NCBI RefSeq assembly: GCF_021440085.1
Contig: NZ_JAKCPW010000006.1
Span: forward strand, 434,001 to 498,000
Direction: 5' to 3'
DNA: 64,000 nucleotides
From: Dyadobacter sp. CY261
GTDB taxonomy: Bacteria; Bacteroidota; Bacteroidia; Cytophagales; Spirosomataceae
The position numbers and the translations under genes are program-made. How positions within the stretch are numbered: position 1 is the first letter of the stretch; the number at the start of each line of letters is the position of its first letter. Shown here one piece after another: positions 1 through 7,850 of this stretch. Below the pieces are notes generated by a model that was not told where the DNA came from, ran no database searches, and worked only from the letters and a program-made list of their open reading frames with translations.

Positions 1-2211
1 CAGGCCAAGGACTGGGAAGCGACCAATTATACGAACCTCAATGTAGGCGGCAACGCCGACCCTGATCGCAAAAAGGGTACCGATCTGGACTACGACGGCG
101 TGAATGTTTACGGCGATGAAATCCAGACCAATATCAATGCGGTAGCCAAAACGCTGGCGGCAGCCGGGCAAATCCCGCAAGCGGCCGTGGGTCTCGTCCC
201 AAATACTTTTGTCAGCCGTACAGGTTACCGGGAAAAAGCCCTGGTGGATTATAATACTAAAAGTTTCAAGGCCAATGCAGCATTGCATTATCGCCTGAAT
301 GAGAAGGTGGAAGCCATTGCTCAGGTCAACTACGGCTATGGCACGACCGTTTACACCGGAACCGGCCGCTATTCGCTGCGCGATTTTAACCTTACGCAAG
401 CCAAACTCGAATTTCGGGGCGATAATTTTACCGTCAGGGCTTACACCACACAAGAACGTTCGGGGAAATCTTACCTTTCCGGCCTCGCGGCGGTATCAAT
501 GTTGGGAGAGATCAAGCCCAACAATATCTGGTTCGGACAATACGTGGGTGCATTCGTCAATGCGCGCGCGGCAGGCACAGCAGAGGCCGACGCACACTTG
601 CTCGCCCGCCAGGCCGCCGACCAGGGAATGCCCCAACCGGGCAGCGCTACGTTTAACCAACTACTTGATAAATACCGTAATATGCCGATTGTTGACGGCG
701 GAGGAGGTTTTGCGGACAAAACCAATATGTATCATGCCGAAGGCTTTTACAATTTCAAAAACCAGATCAGCTTCCTCGAACTGATCGCAGGTGCAAATTA
801 CCGGCTTTATACTCTCCGTTCGAACGGGACGCTATTTTCAGATACCAAAGAAGGCCGCGACGGAACTATCCCGATCAATGAATGGGGTGCATTTGTGCAG
901 GCCGGTAAAAACTTATTGTCGGATCATTTAAAAGTCACTGGTTCTATCCGCTATGACAAGAATGAAAATTTCGATGGACAATTCACGCCACGCATTTCGG
1001 CTGTCACCACTTTTGGCGAGCACAACATCCGGCTTTCTTATCAGACAGGTTTCCGAATTCCAACCACCCAAAATCAATACATCGACCTGAGGACACCATC
1101 CGGCACGTTGGTGGGCGGCCTCCCCGAATTTGACGCCCGTTACAACCTTTCGAACGGGATTCTACGCCAGAACCTTTCGGAAGCGGCAGTACTAGCCGTC
1201 GTGAACAGCAATCCCTCGGTGGTAGAAGATGCCAAACGCTACGCCACAGCGGTAGTGACCCAGCAGGCGACGACAGCTATTACGCAGGTTGTTACCACGC
1301 AGGTTACAACGGCCGTCAATCAGGGTGTAGCTGCGGGTACAGTCCCCAATGACCCTGCGGCCATTCAGGCGGCAATTACCGCAGGGGTGAATCAGGCGCT
1401 CCCCGGCGCACTGGCCGCACAGCTTCCGGGCATTCTCGCAGCGCAGGTTCCCGGTCTCGTGCCTGATCTGGCAAAGGCATATGCATTGGGCAAGCTGCCA
1501 AAATACGAACCGGTGAAGCTGAAACCAGAACGCATTGCTTCGTATGAAATCGGCTATAAAAGTGTTATCGCCAACAAGCTGTTCGTTGATGCCTATTATT
1601 ACATTAGTAAATACAAAAATCTGATTGGCGGAACTGTAATCGTCGTTCCCACCGCGGCGGCGGCGCCTGGCCTCCCTATCGAATCGGGTATCGGGGTAGG
1701 CAACTACTCCGGATTTGCCCGGACGGTTAATACTACTGAGACTATTACCACGCACGGCTTTGCCATTGGCCTGAATTACGCATTGCCTAAGGGCTTCAAT
1801 ATCGGAGGGAATGTGGCGAACAACGAATTAAATAACTTTACCCCCTCGCCGGAGGTCCAGTATTCACAGTTCAACACGCCGAAATACAGGTATAATGTAA
1901 ATTTCGGTCGACGCATTACGAGCTCCAACAGATTGGGCTTCAACGTAGTGTTCCGTCATCAACAGGCTTTTTTGTGGGAATCGAGTTTTGTAGTGCCTAC
2001 TACTACCGATGTTCCGGTATTCTCGAATACGCAGGTGCCGGCGATCAACAACCTCGATGCGCAGGTTAGCTGGAAAATCCCGGCCATCAAATCGATTCTC
2101 AAAGTCGGCGGGACGAATCTGTTTGGAAAATCATACGTACAATCGTACGCCAGCCCCAATGTTGGCAGCACCTACTATGTATCCATTCTATTTGACGAAT
2201 TACTGAACTGA
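1..2211 (+). CDS. TonB-dependent receptor, C-terminal part (5' end outside window)
   Basis: The reading frame is open from base 1, so this is the 3' part of a longer gene. It encodes an outer-membrane beta-barrel importer. The visible barrel has the motif KPERIASYEIGYK (family form KPExxxSYExGYK) near 1528-1560, alternating aromatic strands, and a C-terminal strand ending YVSILFDELLN, typical of TonB-dependent receptors. FGEHNIRLSYQTGFRIPTT near 1013-1069 matches the 'R.SY.TGFR.PT' strand of the SusC/CirA-like class. A low-complexity Ala/Val/Thr/Gln-rich stretch (about 1186-1490) interrupts the barrel, probably as an extracellular loop. The plug domain and signal peptide lie upstream and cannot be judged. 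The substrate is unknown. It ends 14 bp before the convergent upp gene. Confidence 0.93.
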   Translation, partial: QAKDWEATNYTNLNVGGNADPDRKKGTDLDYDGVNVYGDEIQTNINAVAKTLAAAGQIPQAAVGLVPNTFVSRTGYREKALVDYNTKSFKANAALHYRLNEKVEAIAQVNYGYGTTVYTGTGRYSLRDFNLTQAKLEFRGDNFTVRAYTTQERSGKSYLSGLAAVSMLGEIKPNNIWFGQYVGAFVNARAAGTAEADAHLLARQAADQGMPQPGSATFNQLLDKYRNMPIVDGGGGFADKTNMYHAEGFYNFKNQISFLELIAGANYRLYTLRSNGTLFSDTKEGRDGTIPINEWGAFVQAGKNLLSDHLKVTGSIRYDKNENFDGQFTPRISAVTTFGEHNIRLSYQTGFRIPTTQNQYIDLRTPSGTLVGGLPEFDARYNLSNGILRQNLSEAAVLAVVNSNPSVVEDAKRYATAVVTQQATTAITQVVTTQVTTAVNQGVAAGTVPNDPAAIQAAITAGVNQALPGALAAQLPGILAAQVPGLVPDLAKAYALGKLPKYEPVKLKPERIASYEIGYKSVIANKLFVDAYYYISKYKNLIGGTVIVVPTAAAAPGLPIESGIGVGNYSGFARTVNTTETITTHGFAIGLNYALPKGFNIGGNVANNELNNFTPSPEVQYSQFNTPKYRYNVNFGRRITSSNRLGFNVVFRHQQAFLWESSFVVPTTTDVPVFSNTQVPAINNLDAQVSWKIPAIKSILKVGGTNLFGKSYVQSYASPNVGSTYYVSILFDELLN

Positions 2212-2225
2212 GCGCGGCGGCAAGG

Positions 2226-2870
2226 CTACTTTTCACCATAAGCCAGGTCGCCGGCGTCGCCGAGGCCTGGTACAATATAATATTGTTCGTTCAGCTTCTC
2301 GTCGACAGCCCCGAGCCAGAGGCGGCATTGCGGTATACGCTTTTGGAGGTACTGCACGCCTTCCGGACTTGCGATCACCGAGGCAATATGTGTTTGCGAA
2401 GGGATACCGAAACGCAGCAATGCATGGTAAACTTTTTCCATAGACCGGCCTGTCGCCAGCATTGGATCAATCATGACCAGGATTTTGCCCGTCAGATCGG
2501 GACTCGTAATGTAGTCCATTTCTACCGTAAACTCTTCTTCCGCATTAATATGATGGCCGCGGTAAGCGCCGATGAAAGCATTATCCGCTTTGTCAAAAAC
2601 ATTCAGGAAGCCCTGGTGAAATGGTAACCCTGCCCGTAAAATCGTAGCAAGCACGATCGGCTGCAACATCGACCGGCAGGGTGCGGTGCCCAGCGGCGTT
2701 TCTACTTTTTCTGTTCTGAAGGTAAGCGTCTTCGACAATTCATAGGCCAGCAGCTCTCCCATCCGTTCCATATTCCGGCGAAACCGCATCCGGTCGTTCT
2801 GACAATTTACATCACGCAATTCGGCCAGATAATGATCTGCAATGGAAGGTTTTTGGGAAAGTAAAAACAT
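2226..2870 (-). CDS. upp: Uracil phosphoribosyltransferase
   Basis: This enzyme makes UMP from uracil and PRPP in cytosolic pyrimidine salvage. The 214-residue length fits the family. The PRPP-binding loop reads VMIDPMLATGRSM near residues 130-142, and the uracil-binding C terminus reads GDAGDLAYG; both are family hallmarks. ATG at 2868-2870 gives the usual N terminus, beginning with a short hydrophobic run (MFLLSQKP). It is transcribed leftward, converges on the TonB receptor, and shares a 126-bp divergent upstream region with the barrel gene at 2997. Confidence 0.96.
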   Translation of the reverse strand: MFLLSQKPSIADHYLAELRDVNCQNDRMRFRRNMERMGELLAYELSKTLTFRTEKVETPLGTAPCRSMLQPIVLATILRAGLPFHQGFLNVFDKADNAFIGAYRGHHINAEEEFTVEMDYITSPDLTGKILVMIDPMLATGRSMEKVYHALLRFGIPSQTHIASVIASPEGVQYLQKRIPQCRLWLGAVDEKLNEQYYIVPGLGDAGDLAYGEK

Positions 2871-2921
2871 GGGAGCGACAGTTTTTTAGACTACTCCATG
2901 CAAGATAATACAAATTCATTG

Positions 2922-2955
2922 ACGTAATTTGGAAGACTATTTCTAAAAATTACGT
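2922..2955. promoter_or_regulatory. Inverted repeat in the upp / barrel-gene divergent region
   Basis: Perfect 9-bp arms ACGTAATTT (2922-2930) and AAATTACGT (2947-2955) are separated by 16 bp. The repeat lies between two divergent start codons, 40-75 bp upstream of each, with no T-run, so it looks more like a regulator site than a terminator. The regulator is not known. Confidence 0.35.
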
Positions 2956-2996
2956 GCAAGCGAGCAGGTTGCGGTATCAGAAGATTTTTGTTGCCT

Positions 2997-4766
2997 ATGT
3001 ATCAAGGAATTATCCGGCATTTTAAAATACTGTTTTTATCACTGATAACCTCGTCATACGTACATGCGCAGAGTTCATTCGTTCCGCTCAATGACGACTA
3101 TTACCACCTGATCGACCGCCTTGAAATCAAAAGAGGCAAGTTTTCGGAGGGCTTTCACTACAATGCCAAACCGTTCGAACGCAAAGCGGTAGTCGCATTA
3201 ACCGACTCCATATTAAAGGAAGGCACCGTTGACCTCACCGACCGTGACTGGGAAACGATCGATTACCTTCGGGAAGACAGTTGGGAATGGACAAATGGAA
3301 TGATCGCCACCGATTCGGCCAAGTACGATAAACTTGCGCGGCTAGGCTGGTTCAAATCTCCCCCACCCGGCCAAAAACGGAGGTTTTTCCACCACCCCGC
3401 CGACTTGTACAGCATTCACAACAAGGATTTCGACCTGCATTTCAATTTTACTACCACCAATTTTATCGGAAAAGACGATAGCTACGATACTACTTCGCAT
3501 CAGACATTGTGGTTTACGGGCCGTGGCGTGGAGATCCGTGGGATGATCAATGAAAAGTTGGGTTTTTATACATTCGTTTCCGATAACCAGGGTCGTTTTC
3601 CAAGATATGTCAATGGCTTTGCACCGAAATACAGCTTCCCTGGCGAAGGTCTCGCCAAAGCGACCCGCAACCACGGCAATGATTTTCTTTCAGCCCGGGG
3701 TTATATTACCTTCCGGCCGCTAAAAGCCGTAAATGTCAAATTTGGGCATGACTACAATACGTTCGGCAGCGGTTATCGCTCACTGGTCCTTTCGGATAAC
3801 AGCAGTCCTTACCTCTTTCTTCGTTTGGACACGCAGCTCGGCCGCTTCCATTATACCAACCTCTGGACCAGCATGATAGATGGAGGAGAAGATGCGTTTT
3901 CCGAATTCTTGAGAAAAAAGAAATTCGCTGCCATTCACCATTTAAGTGTTAACCTGACTGACAAAATCAATTTCGGCGTCTTCGAAGCAGAAGTCTTCAA
4001 CCGCGACTCGGTAGGTGGCGGATATGACCTTAACTACCTCAATCCCATCATCTTCTATCGTTATGTAGAATCGTACATCGGTAGCCAGGACAATGCATTA
4101 CTTGGGTTTGACTTTCGTTGGCTGGTGGGTAAAACCGCTTCGATTTACAGCCAGTTCGTACTTGACGAGTTTTTGACCAAATACCTCTTCAATGGCAGCG
4201 GTTCCTGGACCAATAAATACAGCTTCCAGCTCGGTGGCAAATATGTAGATGCGTTCGGTATCCCGAACCTCGATTTGCAGGCGGAATATAATGTAGTACG
4301 CCCCTACACCTACTCACACAAGGATGGCGGGCGTAATTATATGCATTACGGGCAAGCGCTCGCACACCCGTTGGGTGCCAACTTCCGGGAGTACCTGGGT
4401 ATTTTGCGCTATAAAGTCACGCCGAGGCTGTCAATTTACGGCACGGTCATGTCGGCAATGCAGGGTAAGAATCCCACCACCGGCCCTTATATGAATTTCG
4501 GGGGCGACATTTCGAAAAGCTACGAAGAGCGGAACGTGAACCGTGAAGGCGGGGGCGACCTGAACCAGAAGATCGGCCAGGGCATCAAGGCGAGAACATT
4601 ATTTACAGATCTGCGCCTGTCTTATTCACTGGCCCACAATCTATTTCTGGACGGCCGGTACCAAATCAGGAAAGTCAAGTCACAGGATGTGAATGTGGCC
4701 ACCAACTCCAATGTTTTTACGTTTGCCATCCGCTATAACATGGCGTACCGGCAGCAAACCTACTGA
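2997..4766 (+). CDS. RemB/Wzi-like outer-membrane beta-barrel protein
   Basis: The 589-residue product starts with a signal peptide (hydrophobic ILFLSLITSSYVHAQ, likely cleaved after the AQ). The mature start SSFVPLNDDYYHLIDRLEIKRG resembles the N termini of Bacteroidota gliding-motility protein RemB and capsule-assembly Wzi-family barrels. Many amphipathic aromatic strands follow, ending YNMAYRQQTY. I infer an outer-membrane barrel with a role in surface polysaccharide or gliding; nothing here proves either. ATG at 2997 is preferred over TTG at 2988 because it opens directly into the signal peptide. nadC starts 17 bp downstream on the same strand, suggesting co-transcription. Confidence 0.72.
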   Translation: MYQGIIRHFKILFLSLITSSYVHAQSSFVPLNDDYYHLIDRLEIKRGKFSEGFHYNAKPFERKAVVALTDSILKEGTVDLTDRDWETIDYLREDSWEWTNGMIATDSAKYDKLARLGWFKSPPPGQKRRFFHHPADLYSIHNKDFDLHFNFTTTNFIGKDDSYDTTSHQTLWFTGRGVEIRGMINEKLGFYTFVSDNQGRFPRYVNGFAPKYSFPGEGLAKATRNHGNDFLSARGYITFRPLKAVNVKFGHDYNTFGSGYRSLVLSDNSSPYLFLRLDTQLGRFHYTNLWTSMIDGGEDAFSEFLRKKKFAAIHHLSVNLTDKINFGVFEAEVFNRDSVGGGYDLNYLNPIIFYRYVESYIGSQDNALLGFDFRWLVGKTASIYSQFVLDEFLTKYLFNGSGSWTNKYSFQLGGKYVDAFGIPNLDLQAEYNVVRPYTYSHKDGGRNYMHYGQALAHPLGANFREYLGILRYKVTPRLSIYGTVMSAMQGKNPTTGPYMNFGGDISKSYEERNVNREGGGDLNQKIGQGIKARTLFTDLRLSYSLAHNLFLDGRYQIRKVKSQDVNVATNSNVFTFAIRYNMAYRQQTY

Positions 4767-4783
4767 CTTTAATTTCAAACAAA

Positions 4784-5647
4784 ATGGAAACTGATCCACA
4801 CGAACTCCGAAATCTTCTCAGGCTTGCATTGCTGGAAGATATTGGTGACGGAGACCATTCATCCCTGGCCAGCGTTCCCGAAAATGCTACCAAGCGCGCC
4901 AAGCTGCTGGTGAAGCAGGACGGCGTGCTCGCGGGCGTGGACGTGGCGCAGATCATCTTCGATGAGACCGCAAAATATTACAACTACCCCCTTCCGAAAA
5001 TTAATGTGTTACGTTTTGACGGTTCCGTCGTATCAACAGGAGACATTGTTTTTACGGTAGAAGGAAATGCACGTCTGATCCTGAAAGCCGAGCGGCTGGT
5101 GCTGAACATTATGCAGCGTATGAGTGGCATTGCCACTTATGCACGGGAAATGTCCGACCTGATCAAGGATTTGCCCGTAAAATTGCTCGATACCCGTAAA
5201 ACAACCCCGAATTTCAGGCTGTTTGAAAAAATGGCGGTGAAAATCGGAGGAGCTGTAAACCACCGGATGGGCCTCTACGACATGATCATGTTGAAGGACA
5301 ACCACGTGGATTACGCAGGCGGCATCGAAGCGGCTATTACCGGTGCTCAGAAATACCTGAAAGAAACCGGTCGGAAGCTGAAAATAGAGATCGAGACGCG
5401 GAACATTACCGAGGTTGATGAAGTGCTGCGCGTCGGGCAGGTCGACATTATTATGCTTGATAACTTTTCACTGGACGACCTCAGAGAGGCGGTGAAAAAA
5501 ATCGCCGGGCGGTACGAGACGGAAGCATCGGGTAACATTACCGAAAAAACATTACGCGCAGTGGCGGAAACCGGAGTGGATGGTATTTCCAGCGGTGCGC
5601 TCACACACCAGGCGCGAAGTCTGGATTTAAGTTTAAAAGCCTTCTAA
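4784..5647 (+). CDS. nadC: Nicotinate-nucleotide diphosphorylase (carboxylating)
   Basis: It converts quinolinate and PRPP to nicotinate mononucleotide, CO2 and pyrophosphate in de novo NAD synthesis. The 287-residue length is typical. Family motifs are RLVLNIMQRMSGIAT (about residues 105-119), LDTRKTTPNFR, AVNHRMGLYDMIMLKDNH, IEIETRN and the phosphate-binding IIMLDNFS. It sits 17 bp after the RemB/Wzi-like gene and 24 bp before the helix-hairpin-helix gene, inside an apparent operon of envelope proteins to which it has no obvious functional link. nadD is at 58681. Confidence 0.96.
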   Translation: METDPHELRNLLRLALLEDIGDGDHSSLASVPENATKRAKLLVKQDGVLAGVDVAQIIFDETAKYYNYPLPKINVLRFDGSVVSTGDIVFTVEGNARLILKAERLVLNIMQRMSGIATYAREMSDLIKDLPVKLLDTRKTTPNFRLFEKMAVKIGGAVNHRMGLYDMIMLKDNHVDYAGGIEAAITGAQKYLKETGRKLKIEIETRNITEVDEVLRVGQVDIIMLDNFSLDDLREAVKKIAGRYETEASGNITEKTLRAVAETGVDGISSGALTHQARSLDLSLKAF

Positions 5648-5671
5648 CCTTTTCATTTATATCAAAAGCGT

Positions 5672-7789
5672 ATGCTGAGATCGATGAAAATCACATACGC
5701 TTTTGACCTTCAAGGGAAACCCAACGGCTTTTCCCTGTGCATGACCGTTTTGCTCGTGAGCATGGCTACTTTTGGCCTCGCCCAGGAAGCTCCGCGAGAC
5801 GCTCCGCCGCGTTCAGAAATCGACATTAACCTTTTCCTAGCCGAGCTTTTCCCTGTACCGCCCGACGACAGTGAAGAGCTCTTCGAGGGACTTTTACAGC
5901 TTTACGCCAGTCCGCTCGACCTCAATGCCGCCACGCCGGATGATCTTGCGGCCACGTTCATTCTTTCCGAGATTCAGCTTCGTTCTTTTTTTGAGTATCG
6001 CACCATAGCGGGTGCATTGCTTTCGCTCTATGAATTACAGGCCGTTCCGGGTTTTGACCTGGCTACTATCCGGCGGCTCCTGCCTTTTGTCACGATCAGT
6101 ACCAAAGCCGTTGCCATCCGAGATGCGTTGAAAAACCCCGGCCAACATTTCGTAATGTTCCGGTCGGGCAAATTAATAGAGCGCCAAAAAGGGTTTGCGC
6201 CTTTGGATGCTAACTCTTCTTCTGCGACCAGATATCAGGGCCCGGCCTTCAATGGCTACCTTCGCTACCGCAATGCAAGGAGCGGTGTATATAGTTTTGG
6301 GTTAACATTCGAAAAAGACTCCGGGGAAGAAATCTGGGACTGGAATGCACGAGGGCAGATTTTCGGTTTTGACTATACTTCTTTTCACGCCCAGGTCATC
6401 AATCGCGGAAAACTCAAAACGCTCATCGCAGGCGACTTCCAGATGCAAACTGGTCAGGGCATGATCCTGGGCGCGGGATTTTCGCTGGGAAAGGGTTCAG
6501 AAGTGATTAAGACAGTTTATAAGAGCACAACCGGCCTGAAACCCTACACTTCCGCCACCGAAGCCAATTTCTTCAGAGGTATTGCGGCGAGTTGGAGCAT
6601 TGCCAAAAGCACTGAGGTCACATTCTTATTCTCAAGAACCAAACGGGACGCTACGCAGGAATCGGACAGCATTACCACATCGCTGCCCATTACCGGATAT
6701 CACCGAACGCCGTCGGAGATTGAAAAACACAATGTGCTTAGCGAGCAGAATGCGGGTTTGCATTTACTGCATAGATTGTCTTCGCAAAAAGGCCAAATAG
6801 GCTTCACCATGCTGCATACTTCTTATGACTCATTTATTCAAAAGCGCAATTGGGCCTATAACCGGTACGAATTTTCGGGTACGCAAAACCTCATCGCAGG
6901 CCTTCACGGCGATTATCGCTGGCAAAACATCCATTTCTTCACAGAAACTGCCATTTCCAAAAGCGGTGGAACAGGCACAATCGGAGGGCTCGTGGCCAGC
7001 GTAGGCCGCAAGTTCGATATCTCAATGATGGCCCGGCATTATGCACGCCGTTTTCACACATTCTACGGTAACCCGATCAGCGAGGGTACTCGCCCGATTA
7101 ATGAAAATGGGGCTTATGCGGGCCTCCGATGGTCGCCCTCGCGCAAATGGCAGTGGAGCGCCTATTTCGATTATTTTCGGTTTCCATGGCTGAAATTTCA
7201 GGTCGATGCACCTTCCCAGGGATTCGATTACTTCCTGCATTGGCTATGGAAACCTTCCAGAAGACTGAATGCCTATTTGCTGTTTCATGAAAAACATAAA
7301 CAGTTAAATGATCCTTCGGCCGAAGACAGCGATCCAACGTTAATCCGATCTATTAAACGGACAGCGACATTCAATATGGATTACGAAATTCCGCTCAAAT
7401 GCGCACTCAGGACGAGGTTTCAATATGGAAGTTTAAAAAGTAAGGGTTCCAAAACCTCCAATGGCTTTACGGTTGCGCAGGATGTCACCTGCTATTTTTC
7501 AAAGCTTGAAATCAGTGGCCGGGTGGCATTTTTCAAAACCGATGATTACGACAGCCGGCAATACGCGTATGAAAAAGATATGCTTTATGCATTCTCGATT
7601 CCGGCCTATTACAATGCAGGCACGAGGCATTATCTGATGCTGCGCTATACACTTTCAAAGCACATCAAAATATGGCTCCGATGGTCGCAAACGCGGTATT
7701 CGGATATTGACAAGATTAGCTCGGGACTCAACGAAATCGATGGCAATAAGCGAAGTGAGGCAAAAGTGCAGGTGATGTATCAGTTTTGA
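5672..7789 (+). CDS. Helix-hairpin-helix protein with predicted C-terminal beta-barrel
   Basis: The 705-residue product has a hydrophobic export segment at residues 20-38 (ending TFGLAQ). A ComEA-like helix-hairpin-helix module follows at about residues 72-138: PLDLNAATPDDLAA, then YRTIAGALLSLYELQAVPGF and a second hairpin. The remaining ~550 residues have alternating aromatic/polar strands and a terminal VQVMYQF, as in outer-membrane barrels. Helix-hairpin-helix modules usually bind DNA without sequence specificity; a surface- or periplasm-facing DNA-binding barrel is my inference. A second in-frame ATG (5684) could be the start. It follows nadC and precedes recQ on the same strand. Confidence 0.75.
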   Translation: MLRSMKITYAFDLQGKPNGFSLCMTVLLVSMATFGLAQEAPRDAPPRSEIDINLFLAELFPVPPDDSEELFEGLLQLYASPLDLNAATPDDLAATFILSEIQLRSFFEYRTIAGALLSLYELQAVPGFDLATIRRLLPFVTISTKAVAIRDALKNPGQHFVMFRSGKLIERQKGFAPLDANSSSATRYQGPAFNGYLRYRNARSGVYSFGLTFEKDSGEEIWDWNARGQIFGFDYTSFHAQVINRGKLKTLIAGDFQMQTGQGMILGAGFSLGKGSEVIKTVYKSTTGLKPYTSATEANFFRGIAASWSIAKSTEVTFLFSRTKRDATQESDSITTSLPITGYHRTPSEIEKHNVLSEQNAGLHLLHRLSSQKGQIGFTMLHTSYDSFIQKRNWAYNRYEFSGTQNLIAGLHGDYRWQNIHFFTETAISKSGGTGTIGGLVASVGRKFDISMMARHYARRFHTFYGNPISEGTRPINENGAYAGLRWSPSRKWQWSAYFDYFRFPWLKFQVDAPSQGFDYFLHWLWKPSRRLNAYLLFHEKHKQLNDPSAEDSDPTLIRSIKRTATFNMDYEIPLKCALRTRFQYGSLKSKGSKTSNGFTVAQDVTCYFSKLEISGRVAFFKTDDYDSRQYAYEKDMLYAFSIPAYYNAGTRHYLMLRYTLSKHIKIWLRWSQTRYSDIDKISSGLNEIDGNKRSEAKVQVMYQF

Positions 7790-7850
7790 AAGCCTATTTT
7801 TGCAACGCGAAAGGAAATTCTTTTGAATAAGTACCATTAATTAGTACACC

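Noticed and set aside
1192..1755. 187-codon minus-strand frame under the TonB receptor
   Set aside because: Antisense to the conserved barrel, with no family features; it mirrors the low-complexity insert.
7795..7802. recQ promoter from TATTTTTG
   Set aside because: No -33 element at the right distance; TAnnTTTG alone occurs often by chance in A/T-rich gaps, so it is only mentioned under recQ.
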